Assembly (NCBI RefSeq): GCF_019038435.1
Contig: NZ_JAGPOX010000025.1
Coordinates: forward strand, 16,695-80,694
Source of the DNA: Nocardia alni
GTDB lineage: Bacteria > Actinomycetota > Actinomycetes > Mycobacteriales > Mycobacteriaceae
Direction: 5' to 3'
DNA length: 64,000 nucleotides
In this document: piece after piece, positions 32,632-41,353 of the stretch
Layout of the letters: every line of letters starts with the position of its first letter
Numbering within the stretch: the first letter of the stretch is position 1
Program-made: the position numbers and the translations under genes
The notes under the pieces: model-generated
The model's input: the letters and a program-made list of their open reading frames with translations, nothing else
Databases searched by the model: none
What the model was told of the DNA's origin: nothing

Positions 32632-34428
32632 TCAGCGGGTGGCGACCAACGATTCGCCGATGTACTGCATCTCGTCCCGCGTGGTGACCATATGTACCGT
32701 GGCCGAGTCGGTCGCGGTGCGCACGGTGATCATATTCGGCTGATCCGGATCCTGGGACAGCGTCACATCGGCGTCGAACGGGCTCGTGCCGTTACCGTCG
32801 TGCACGTAAAGGATCGTCGCGCCACCCGGCAGGGCGGTCGGGTCGATCCCGTCGAAGACCACCACGGTTGTTGTGGGATAAGGGCTTCCGGGCTGGACCA
32901 CGGGTGCGGGCGGATGGTGGCTGGCACCCGCGGCGCGCGGCGCCAGCGACAGCGAACCGGGTGCGGACACGCCCTGCACCATGGTGTTCCACGCGTCCGG
33001 GCGCACCGTGTGCACCACGGTGTGCGCACCCAGCGCGATGGCCCGCAGTACCACCTGCTGGGCCAGGTCGAGCTTGCCGATGACCTCCAGATGCCTGGTG
33101 CCCTCACCGATCAGCGGCACCGCGATGCCGTAACCGGTGAGGTCCGCGCCGATCAGTTGGCCGCATCCGGCGGTCGGCACCGACAACCCGTTCAGCGCGT
33201 CCAGCGGGCCGCGGTGATCCTCGGGGGCGTCTTCGCGCGGCGTGGCGATGGGCAGGCTGTCCAGCAGGGCCTGCAATTGCTGGCCGGGCATGCGGCGCAG
33301 GCCGGGAACCGGCGGTTCGGCGGGTTCGGCGAGGGTGTCGAAGCGCACCAGGGCGTGCAGGCTGATGGTCGGCGAGCCGTTCTCGTGCCCGGGCCGCGAG
33401 GCCTGCGGGCGCAGCCGCACCGTGATGGTCGTGGACAGGCTCGGCGCGGCCCACAGGTCGGCGAATCCGGGCGAGGCGATCAGGTCGCGGCCGATCGCGT
33501 AGCTGGTCAGATGTAATCCCTCGTATTCCAACGTATGCGGGGATATCGAGAACTGGTCCACGGGGATGCCGTGGGTGAGTTGCCGTACCGCGCTGTTGAT
33601 TTCGTTCGCGGTCAGCACCGAGGCCGAGATGTCCCGGGCGGCAAGGCGATTGGCGACGCGCCGGGTCGCGATGATCGCCGCGCGCAGGGCGCCCGTCCCG
33701 CCGCCGCCGCGATTGTCCACCGCCTCGGCGTTCGCGAGCGGATCCAGGCGCAGTACCAGCCACACGGTGCGGCGCGCGATCGCGGGCAGCGGGCCCAGGA
33801 TGCTGTCGTAGAGCCAGGCCACGGCGCCGTTACTGGCGGTGCGCGCGCCGGTGCTGATGATGTCGATGGAGTCCAGCGTGATATCGAATTGCCCCAGACA
33901 GCTGGCGATCTCGCTGAGCATGAGTTCCTGATGCGAGCCCAGTGAGCCCGGGCGCAGCTTGGTCATCGCGTCCGGCGGCGGCTCGATCCGCAGCATGGTG
34001 ATCAGCAGATCGTTGTCCCAGCGCACGCCGTAACTACCGCCCTCGGGCAGCGGCACGTCGAAGGGCTCCGGCGGCAGCGCACTCGGGTCGTGCCGCCACT
34101 TGTTCAAGCGAAAGGCCATGGCCCCGGCGATGATCGCGGCCAGCGAGCGTGGCATGCGGCGGCGCAGCGGCGCCAGGCCGATCGGCAGGATCACCACGCC
34201 GATGGGTACCACCTCATACCACGGCAGGTGGAAGGCGGTGGCGATCCAGGCAGCCAGCCCGGCCAGCAGCAGCACCGGAATCACCAGCCGCAGCGGGTAA
34301 TATCGGAAGAGCCAGAAGTCCTGATCGTGCAGGGCCGCCGGAGTACGCGCCGCGCGTGCGGTCGGCGCGGAGAGTTCGGAATCCGCCGCCTGTTCGGGCC
34401 CGGTGTAGACGATCGGTTCTTCTGACAT
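32632..34428 (-). CDS. eccE: EccE, ESX membrane component
   Basis: A 598-residue EccE-family protein. Two membrane segments near the N-terminus (about 47-66 and 73-88) are followed by the EccE core with the typical SYGVRWDNDLLITMLRIEP and QELMLSEIASCL. EccE sits at the periphery of the EccBCDE inner-membrane complex and is needed for its stability. It is encoded on the minus strand, convergent to the esx genes and divergent from eccB. The 167 bases between eccE and eccB should hold promoters for both genes; I see no clear -35/-10 pair there. Confidence 0.85.
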   Translation of the reverse strand: MSEEPIVYTGPEQAADSELSAPTARAARTPAALHDQDFWLFRYYPLRLVIPVLLLAGLAAWIATAFHLPWYEVVPIGVVILPIGLAPLRRRMPRSLAAIIAGAMAFRLNKWRHDPSALPPEPFDVPLPEGGSYGVRWDNDLLITMLRIEPPPDAMTKLRPGSLGSHQELMLSEIASCLGQFDITLDSIDIISTGARTASNGAVAWLYDSILGPLPAIARRTVWLVLRLDPLANAEAVDNRGGGGTGALRAAIIATRRVANRLAARDISASVLTANEINSAVRQLTHGIPVDQFSISPHTLEYEGLHLTSYAIGRDLIASPGFADLWAAPSLSTTITVRLRPQASRPGHENGSPTISLHALVRFDTLAEPAEPPVPGLRRMPGQQLQALLDSLPIATPREDAPEDHRGPLDALNGLSVPTAGCGQLIGADLTGYGIAVPLIGEGTRHLEVIGKLDLAQQVVLRAIALGAHTVVHTVRPDAWNTMVQGVSAPGSLSLAPRAAGASHHPPAPVVQPGSPYPTTTVVVFDGIDPTALPGGATILYVHDGNGTSPFDADVTLSQDPDQPNMITVRTATDSATVHMVTTRDEMQYIGESLVATR

Positions 34429-34595
34429 CGCTGCTTCCCATATCCGCTCGAGAGAATGCGGTGTGAAACAAACATGACACCTTGGGGCTGCTATCTGTCT
34501 GTTTCGCGGATTACGTTACCTGTTTCGGCTGCGGGTAGCGTGCCGCCCGGACAACCGCATAGGCTTTTCCTGAGAACTCTTCCGAGGGAGATCCA

Positions 34596-36152
34596 GTGCC
34601 AGCTCAGCTGACGACCCGAGCTCAGGTCAATGGTTACCGTTTCCTGCTGCGTCGGCTCGACCACGCCATGGTCCGCCGCGATGTGCGCATGCTGCATGAC
34701 CCGATGCGATCGCAGTCGCGCTCGCTGATCATCGGGGTCGTGCTGTCGATCCTCGGCATCGCCGGATGCACGATCCTGGCGCTGATCCATCCGCAGGGTT
34801 CGGTCGGCAGCGCGAAGATCATCATGGGTAACAGCAGCGGTGCGATGTACGTGATGGTCAAGGACTCCTCCGGCAACCAGACCATGCACCCGGTGCTGAA
34901 TCTGGCCTCGGCCAGGCTCATCACCTCCAGTGCGGATTCGCCTACGTCGGTGGCGGATTCGAAGCTCACCGGGTATCCGCAGGGCCCGCTGCTGGGTATC
35001 CCCGGCGCCCCCGCGGCACTGCCCGCCTCCGCGCAGGGCGCCCACTCGGACTGGACGTATTGCGAGACCGTGCAGCTGACCGCTACCGGCAGCGCCGACT
35101 CCGGTTCGACCCCCACCACGACCATCATGGCCGGGGCGCCCCAACTGGGCGCGCAGACGCGCACCGCGGTCCCCGGCGAGGCTGTGCTGGTGCAGCACGA
35201 CGGCAAGGACTACCTGGTCTACGACGGCAAACGCGCCGAGGTCGACCCCACCAACACGGTGGTCTCCCGCACCCTGAACCTGGGTTCGTACACGCCTCGC
35301 CCGACCGGCCCGGGGCTGCTGGACGTCGCGGTTCCGGTACCGCCGCTGGCCCCGCCGACCATTCCGCAGGCGGGTCAGCCCGGCCCGGGCAAGCTGTCGA
35401 ATATTCCTGTGGGCGGGGTGATTTCGGTGGCCCCGCTGGAGGGCGGCTCCGCCGAGCTCTACGTGGTGCTCGCTGACGGCGTGCAGAAGATCGGCCCCTT
35501 CGCCGCTCAGATGATCCGCAACGCCGACTCGCACGGGATGAGCCAGATCCAGGCCGTCACACCGGATGTGCTCGACGGCGTTCCGGTGGTGAACACGCTG
35601 GCGATAGGCCACTTCCCGACCCAGATCCCGAAAATCATCTCCGCCGAGGACGATCCGGTGACCTGCGTGGCCTGGGACAAGAGCGCGGGCATGGCCACCG
35701 CGCAGACCACCGACACCAGCAACCCGGCCGACAAGGCCGCGGTGTCCCTGCTCGTGGGCACAAAGATGCCCCTGCCGAGCCAGGCCACCCCGGTCCAGCT
35801 CGCCACCCCGTCCGACGGTGACCACGTCGACAACGTCTACCTCAGGCCCATGTCCGGCGAGTTCGTCCAGACCACCGGCATGGACTCCGGCAGCCTGCGC
35901 CGCGACGGCCTGTTCTACATCTCCGACAACGGAATTCGCTACAGCATCCCGGACCTGGCCACCGCCCAGATCCTGGGCCTGGGCGCCACTCCGCATCTGG
36001 CCCCCTGGGCGATAGTGGGCCGCCTGATCCCCGGCCCGACCCTCTCCCAGCAGGCCGCGCTGGTCAGTTACGACACGTTGCCCTCCGGCAGCGGTTCCCC
36101 GATATCCACCTCGTCGGCCAACGCCAACCCAGTCAGCGCCACCGGAAACTGA
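34596..36152 (+). CDS. eccB: EccB, ESX membrane component
   Basis: A 518-residue EccB. The N-terminus PAQLTTRAQVNGYRFLLRRL is the family signature, followed by the cytoplasmic HALVRRD-like segment. One membrane helix, LIIGVVLSILGIAGCTIL (about 45-63), precedes a large extracytoplasmic repeat domain rich in the GxxxxLYVxxxD type. EccB is part of the core channel and protrudes into the periplasm-like space. The ATG has a gagggag ribosome site. It is divergent from eccE and convergent with eccA. Confidence 0.9.
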   Translation: MPAQLTTRAQVNGYRFLLRRLDHAMVRRDVRMLHDPMRSQSRSLIIGVVLSILGIAGCTILALIHPQGSVGSAKIIMGNSSGAMYVMVKDSSGNQTMHPVLNLASARLITSSADSPTSVADSKLTGYPQGPLLGIPGAPAALPASAQGAHSDWTYCETVQLTATGSADSGSTPTTTIMAGAPQLGAQTRTAVPGEAVLVQHDGKDYLVYDGKRAEVDPTNTVVSRTLNLGSYTPRPTGPGLLDVAVPVPPLAPPTIPQAGQPGPGKLSNIPVGGVISVAPLEGGSAELYVVLADGVQKIGPFAAQMIRNADSHGMSQIQAVTPDVLDGVPVVNTLAIGHFPTQIPKIISAEDDPVTCVAWDKSAGMATAQTTDTSNPADKAAVSLLVGTKMPLPSQATPVQLATPSDGDHVDNVYLRPMSGEFVQTTGMDSGSLRRDGLFYISDNGIRYSIPDLATAQILGLGATPHLAPWAIVGRLIPGPTLSQQAALVSYDTLPSGSGSPISTSSANANPVSATGN

Positions 36153-36307
36153 GCCGGCTCACGGGCTCGATCTGTGCGGCCCGGTAGCCGTCGACGACGA
36201 AACCGACGGTGTTCGGTCGCGGCCATGATCTGCCGTGTCCGGCTGTCGCCCGCAGCACGTGAATAGTGTGTGAATAGTGCCGGTCCGCGTGCGCAGAACA
36301 GGTCGCA

Positions 36308-36345
36308 GGGCAGTGAACAACCGGTAAAACCGCTGCTCACTGCCC
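36308..36345. terminator. Hairpin terminator between convergent eccB and eccA
   Basis: The 9-bp stem GGGCAGTGA (36308-36316) and its complement (36337-36345) enclose a 20-base loop. It lies between the eccB stop at 36152 and the eccA end at 36383. No long T run; probably shared by both genes. Confidence 0.5.
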
Positions 36346-36382
36346 ATCCCGGCGTTCAGGTACCGAACACCGGGGAGGGAGG

Positions 36383-38206
36383 CTATCCCAGGCCCATCGA
36401 GTGCAGGATGGTGTGCAGGGCCGCCTCCATATCCGATTCCTCGATCCGCATCAGCATCGACTCGTCGATGTCGGCCAGGTCGAGGTTCTCGTCGTTGGCG
36501 AGGCGGAATTCGCGTTCCTCCTCGGCGGATTCGATGAGGTTACGGATGAAACGGCCGTTGCCCGCCACGTCGACGCCGCGGCGGGGATGGCCGCTCTGAT
36601 CGGTGCTCTCCATGTTGTAGAGGCGATCACAGGCCTCGACCAGCCGACGCTGTGCGCCCTCGGACAATTCGGAATCGCGGGCCTTGGAGATCACCAGACC
36701 GATCTGGCCCAGCTCCTCCGGGAGGTAGGAGGGGAACTGGAGGCGCTTGGAGAAGCGGGACGCCAGACCGTCGTTGGCGGCCAGCAGACGGGTGATCTCG
36801 CCCTCGTATCCGGCGATGATCACCACGAGGCGGTCGCGGTCGTTCTCCATGCGGGCCAGCAGGGTGTCCACGGCCTCGCGGCCGAACGCGTCGCCGCCGG
36901 ACAGGCCCTCCTGGATCAGGGTGTACGCCTCGTCGATGAACAGCACGCCGTCCATCGCGCTGTCGATCAGCTTGTCGGTCTTGATCGCGGTGCTGCCCAG
37001 ATGTTCGCCGACCATGTCCATGCGCTTGGCCTCGACCATCTTGTCGGTCTTGAGAATCCCCAGACCGCAATAGATCTTGGCGACGACACGGGCGATGGTC
37101 GTCTTACCCGTTCCGGGCGGGCCGGTGAACGCCAGGTGGTTGCCGCGGGCCACGCTGGACAGGCCCTTCTCGGCCCGCACCTTGGCCAGCTGAGCGCTCG
37201 ACTGCAGACGTGCCACCTGGGTCTTCACCGAGGCGAGGCCAATCTGGCGATCGAGTTCCTTGCGTGCGGTTTCCAGCATCTTCTTGGCACGGTCCTCGAA
37301 GTCGGCCTCCTCCTGCTGCTGCAGGGTGGGCGCGGATTCGGGATCCCACCGGTCGGTGCGCGCGGCGATGGTCTCCTTGGAGGTCAAGGTGATCCGGTAG
37401 GTGCGGTCGCGCATCGCCTCGGTGTTGGAGGCGAAGTCGGGGGCCTGCGAGTACACCTTTTCGAACAGGGACTGAGCCTGTTGCTCGTCGCCGGTCTCGC
37501 GCAGGCACAGGCCGCGGCAGAACATGGCGGTGGTGCGCGCGGACGGAATCGGGCCGTTCTCGGCCTGTTCCATGCGGCGGATGGCCTCGCCGAACAGTCC
37601 GAGCTGGGCGCAGGCCGAGCCGACCATGACGTGCGCGCCCGCGGACATGTACGGGTCGTCCCATTCGTTGGAACCGGCCAGCACGGTCATCACATCGGGC
37701 CACCGCTGCGTGGTGTAGTGCAGGACGCCGCGCATGTAGGAGGCGATCCGGTTGTCGGCCACGGTGTCCGGGCCGGGCGGCAGCGCCTTGAGGTGGGCGG
37801 TGAGCTGGTCGAGGACCTGCTCGGCCTCGTCGAAATCCTTGTCGACAATCAGCTGGCCGATGTGTGCGCACCAGATCTCGGTGTAGCTGGCCAGCGGGTA
37901 GTCGATGTAAAGACCCGTAACAAACCGACCGGACAGTTCTCTCGGCCGCAGGCCGAGCCGACGCTGCTCGCGCTGCAGCGTGGAGCCGCTGGTCTTGTAC
38001 AGATTGAGCAGCACCTCGCGGGTCACCTCACCGGCGGCGGCCAGGCCCAGCCAGGCATCGCACATCGTCGGATCCCACTCGGTGGCACGATGAAACGCCA
38101 GCTTGGCGTAGTCCAGATCGCGTGTGGCCTCTTGCCCGTCGATGGTCAGCCCGAGCGACAGAACCCCGGCGTCGAAGGCGCGCTGTGCTTGGCGGTTACC
38201 GGTCAT
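36383..38206 (-). CDS. eccA: EccA, ESX AAA+ ATPase
   Basis: A 607-residue cytoplasmic CbxX/CfqX-type AAA+ ATPase. The N-terminal half has helical TPR-like repeats (1 to about 290), starting near DAGVLSLGLTIDG. The AAA+ domain has Walker A GPPGTGKTTIA (Lys368), Walker B VLFIDEAYTL and a later SRF-type arginine-finger region. EccA helps to deliver or release PE/PPE/EspG cargo. It is encoded on the minus strand, divergent from eccD, with a 242-base gap that should contain promoters for both directions. I saw no convincing metal-regulator box there. Confidence 0.92.
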   Translation of the reverse strand: MTGNRQAQRAFDAGVLSLGLTIDGQEATRDLDYAKLAFHRATEWDPTMCDAWLGLAAAGEVTREVLLNLYKTSGSTLQREQRRLGLRPRELSGRFVTGLYIDYPLASYTEIWCAHIGQLIVDKDFDEAEQVLDQLTAHLKALPPGPDTVADNRIASYMRGVLHYTTQRWPDVMTVLAGSNEWDDPYMSAGAHVMVGSACAQLGLFGEAIRRMEQAENGPIPSARTTAMFCRGLCLRETGDEQQAQSLFEKVYSQAPDFASNTEAMRDRTYRITLTSKETIAARTDRWDPESAPTLQQQEEADFEDRAKKMLETARKELDRQIGLASVKTQVARLQSSAQLAKVRAEKGLSSVARGNHLAFTGPPGTGKTTIARVVAKIYCGLGILKTDKMVEAKRMDMVGEHLGSTAIKTDKLIDSAMDGVLFIDEAYTLIQEGLSGGDAFGREAVDTLLARMENDRDRLVVIIAGYEGEITRLLAANDGLASRFSKRLQFPSYLPEELGQIGLVISKARDSELSEGAQRRLVEACDRLYNMESTDQSGHPRRGVDVAGNGRFIRNLIESAEEEREFRLANDENLDLADIDESMLMRIEESDMEAALHTILHSMGLG

Positions 38207-38448
38207 TGCAGTCGAACCCCGAATTTTCTTATGTTGTGGGTCATTCCGTATCTCTCCTGACCAGCGTACCTATCGCGCCCTGCCCGCCTGTCGGATAGAT
38301 TAAGGTTCGTTGCCGAATGGCTGCAACGTGAACACGATCGACGGGGTGAGAGTGGTTCTGCTGACACGCAGATTTTGCAGCTTGTTCTCTGTCATGGCGA
38401 GCGGGGGAGCACCGCCCGTCACCACACTGATCCGGAGTTGACTGTCCG

Positions 38449-39930
38449 ATGAGCGCACCTTCAGCATCGGGCGGACGCACGTCCGCCGAACCCGAACTAT
38501 GCCGCGTCTCCGTGATCGGCGGCAATACCCAGGTCGATGTCGGGCTACCGTCCACGGTCCCGGTCGCCACCTTCATCGGCGAGCTGGTCGAGCTCGTCGA
38601 ATCGCGCAACCCCGACATCGCCGAGGCCGATGACGACGCCGGTTCGCTGCAAACCCAGCACTGGACCCTGGCCCGGCTGGGGCGTGAACCCATTTCGCCG
38701 AACCGCACCCTGATCGAGGCGGAGGTCTTCGACGGCGATCTACTCGTGTTGCGGGCGGTCTCGGCGAAGGAGACCCCGGCGCTGTTCGACGACGTCATCG
38801 ATGCCGTCTCGCGGCTGACCGCCGATTCGTTCCGGGGGTGGACGCCGGGCGCGGCCCGCTGGATGGGACTGGTCGGCGCGGTCCTGGCGACCGTCATCGC
38901 GATGGCGCTGCTCGCGGTCGACCGGCAGCACGACATCTACTGGCTGGCAGGCCCGTTGATCGCCGTTGCGGTGGGCCTGGCGGCGCTGGTGGCCTCGGCG
39001 ATCTCCGAGCGTCGCTATGCCGATTCGCTCACCGCGACCTGGCTCGCGCTGGCCGGACTGATCCTGATGTTCAGCGCCGGTGCGCTGTTCGTCCCCGGTG
39101 ATCTGGGCAGTCCCGGTCTACTGCTGGGCTTTTCGGTGATGCTCGTGACCGCCGCGGCCGGGTATCGCGCCACCGGCTCCGCGGCGACGCTGTTCTCGAT
39201 GGCCATCACCGTCTCGATCTTCGGCGCGATTGCCTCGGCGGTGGAGATGATCTGGGATCCGGCGCTGCCGAGGATCGCCGCCGGGCTGCTGGTCGGCGCG
39301 CTGATCGTGATCTCCATGGTGCCGCGGCTGTCCGCGGTGCTGGCTCGGCTGCCCGTGCCGCCGGTGCCGACGGCCGGTGGGGCCATCGACCCGGCCGACC
39401 ACGAGCCGCGCCCGACCATCGAGGGCATCGGCGCGATCGGCGCGACCGCCCTGCCCTCGGCCGTCGGCCTGGGGCGAAGGGCCAAGGTGGCCAACGAATA
39501 TCAGACAGGCACCGTGGCCGGCTGCGCCGTGGCCGCGGTGGTCGGCGCGGTCGGATCCGCCGATCCGCTGGGCGGCGTGCACTGGCAGGGGCTGGCGCTG
39601 GCCGTGGTGGCCTCGATCATCCTGGCTCTGCGCGGGCGCTCCTTCGCGGACCTGACCCAGGCCGGATCGCTGATCGCCGGCGGCGCGGTGATCTTCGTCG
39701 CCACCGCGGCCGGTGCGGCGCTGGGTGATTCGCGGGCCGTGCTGATTTCCGTCGGATTGCTGCTGCTGTTCGCCGCGGCGGCGATCGTCTTCGGCATCAT
39801 CGGCCCGCATGTCGAGATCACCCCCGTCATGCGGCGGATGAGCGAGTTGTTCGAATACGGCCTGATCATTCTGGTGGTACCACTGGTGGTGTGGATCATG
39901 GGCCTGTACGAGGCGGCCCGCAGCATATGA
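38449..39930 (+). CDS. eccD: EccD, ESX multispanning membrane protein
   Basis: A 493-residue EccD. Residues about 15-105 are the cytoplasmic ubiquitin-like domain (LCRVSVIGGNTQVDVGLPS). Then about 11 hydrophobic membrane helices run from near residue 140 to the end, interrupted by a cytoplasmic loop around 305-340. Two EccD copies per protomer form the wide membrane vestibule of the ESX core. The stop overlaps the mycP start (ATGA), so the two are translationally coupled. eccC follows in the same direction. Confidence 0.9.
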   Translation: MSAPSASGGRTSAEPELCRVSVIGGNTQVDVGLPSTVPVATFIGELVELVESRNPDIAEADDDAGSLQTQHWTLARLGREPISPNRTLIEAEVFDGDLLVLRAVSAKETPALFDDVIDAVSRLTADSFRGWTPGAARWMGLVGAVLATVIAMALLAVDRQHDIYWLAGPLIAVAVGLAALVASAISERRYADSLTATWLALAGLILMFSAGALFVPGDLGSPGLLLGFSVMLVTAAAGYRATGSAATLFSMAITVSIFGAIASAVEMIWDPALPRIAAGLLVGALIVISMVPRLSAVLARLPVPPVPTAGGAIDPADHEPRPTIEGIGAIGATALPSAVGLGRRAKVANEYQTGTVAGCAVAAVVGAVGSADPLGGVHWQGLALAVVASIILALRGRSFADLTQAGSLIAGGAVIFVATAAGAALGDSRAVLISVGLLLLFAAAAIVFGIIGPHVEITPVMRRMSELFEYGLIILVVPLVVWIMGLYEAARSI

Positions 39931-41327
39931 CCGGCCGCATCACACTGCGGTTGGTCTGCGCGGCAACGGTTCTCGGTGCGGCGGTCTTCGGCGTGCCCGG
40001 TCCCGCCTCGGCGATCAGCCCACCGGAGGTCAACCCCGCGGCCCTGGGCCCCGCGCTGCCGTTGAGCAACGCTCCCGCGCCACTGGAAGCGACCCAGCAG
40101 AAAACCATCTGCGCCACACCGACTCTCACGGGCCCGGCGCCGCAGGACCCGCCGATCGCGCAGCGCGTGCTGAATCTGCCCGAGGCGTGGGCGTTCTCCA
40201 AGGGGGCCGGGCAGAAGGTCGCGGTCATCGACACCGGGGTGAATCCGCATCCGCGGCTGCCTCCCGTGCAGCCCGGCGGCGATTACGTCCAGGCGGGCGG
40301 TAACGGACTGAGCGACTGCGACGGCCACGGCACGATCGTCGCGGGCATCATCGCCGCGCGCCCCAGCCCGGGTGACGGATTCGTCGGTGTCGCACCGGAA
40401 GCCAGCGTGCTGTCCATCCGCCAGTTGAGCCTGGCCTTCCAGGCCAAGAACACCGGCGGTCAGGCGGGCGCGGGCGCGATCTCGGACGCCGGATACGGCA
40501 ACGTGCTCACCCTGGCCGCGGCGGTGGTGCGGGCGACCAACCTGGGCGCCACGGTGATCAATGTCTCCGAGGTGGCGTGCACGGACGCTGGGGCGGACAC
40601 CGCCGACGGCGCCTTGGGCGCGGCGGTGCAGTACGCCTACGACCACAACGTCGTCGTGGTCGCCGCTGCCGGAAATCTCCAGCAGGACGGTCCGTGCAAG
40701 GCGCAGAACGGAACCGGTTGGGACGGAGTGCAGACAATCTCCAGCCCGGCGTGGTTCGATAAATACGTGTTGTCTGTTGGTTCGGTCGACCCCAGCGGCA
40801 CCGTCTCGCAATTGACGCTGCAGGGGCCGTGGATGGGTGTGGCGGCCATCGGCCGCCAGATCGTCTCGCTGGACAGCAAACCGGGCGGGACCGGTCTGGT
40901 CAACAGCGTGCAGACCAGTAACGGCCTGCAGGAGATCGAGGGCACCAGTTTCGCCGCGCCCTACGTCTCCGGCCTGGCCGCACTGGTGCGGTCGCGCTTC
41001 CCCGAGCTGACAGCCGGCCAGGTCATCGACCGCATCGAACGGACCGCGCACGCCCAGGGGCCCGGGCGCGACACACAGGTGGGGTACGGGATGATCGATC
41101 CGGTCGCCGCGCTCACCGCGGTGCTGCCCGATCGCGCGGCCGCCGCCGGAACCGATCGCCCGCATGCGATTCCGGTGCCGTACATGCCGCCCGCGCCGGA
41201 TCGGGTACCGCGACTGGTCGCCGGCATCGGCGCGATCGCCTGTCTGGCTATCCTGGGTATCGGCGCCGCACTGGCGATCCCATTGCGCCGCAGAAACACT
41301 GGGGATTCACCGAACAACAAACAGTAG
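39927..41327 (+). CDS. mycP: MycP mycosin, membrane-anchored subtilisin-like protease
   Basis: A 466-residue S8-family mycosin. The N-terminal signal peptide ends near GPASA. The catalytic triad is Asp102 (VAVIDTGVNPHP), His134 (DGHGTIVAG) and Ser341 (GTSFAAPYVSG), and an oxyanion-type N follows AAAGN. A C-terminal membrane helix near residues 430-450 (LVAGIGAIACLAILGIGAAL) anchors it. MycP is needed for stable ESX complexes and trims some substrates. I chose the ATG that overlaps the eccD stop, because it starts the signal peptide. eccC begins 26 bases downstream. Confidence 0.92.
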   Translation: MTGRITLRLVCAATVLGAAVFGVPGPASAISPPEVNPAALGPALPLSNAPAPLEATQQKTICATPTLTGPAPQDPPIAQRVLNLPEAWAFSKGAGQKVAVIDTGVNPHPRLPPVQPGGDYVQAGGNGLSDCDGHGTIVAGIIAARPSPGDGFVGVAPEASVLSIRQLSLAFQAKNTGGQAGAGAISDAGYGNVLTLAAAVVRATNLGATVINVSEVACTDAGADTADGALGAAVQYAYDHNVVVVAAAGNLQQDGPCKAQNGTGWDGVQTISSPAWFDKYVLSVGSVDPSGTVSQLTLQGPWMGVAAIGRQIVSLDSKPGGTGLVNSVQTSNGLQEIEGTSFAAPYVSGLAALVRSRFPELTAGQVIDRIERTAHAQGPGRDTQVGYGMIDPVAALTAVLPDRAAAAGTDRPHAIPVPYMPPAPDRVPRLVAGIGAIACLAILGIGAALAIPLRRRNTGDSPNNKQ

Positions 41328-41353
41328 TCCGCAGAGAACAACCAGTAGGAACC

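Noticed and set aside
38299..38309. Half-site resembling an IdeR/Zur box before eccD
   Set aside because: Only one weak half (taaggtt) with no partner; not enough to claim iron or zinc control.
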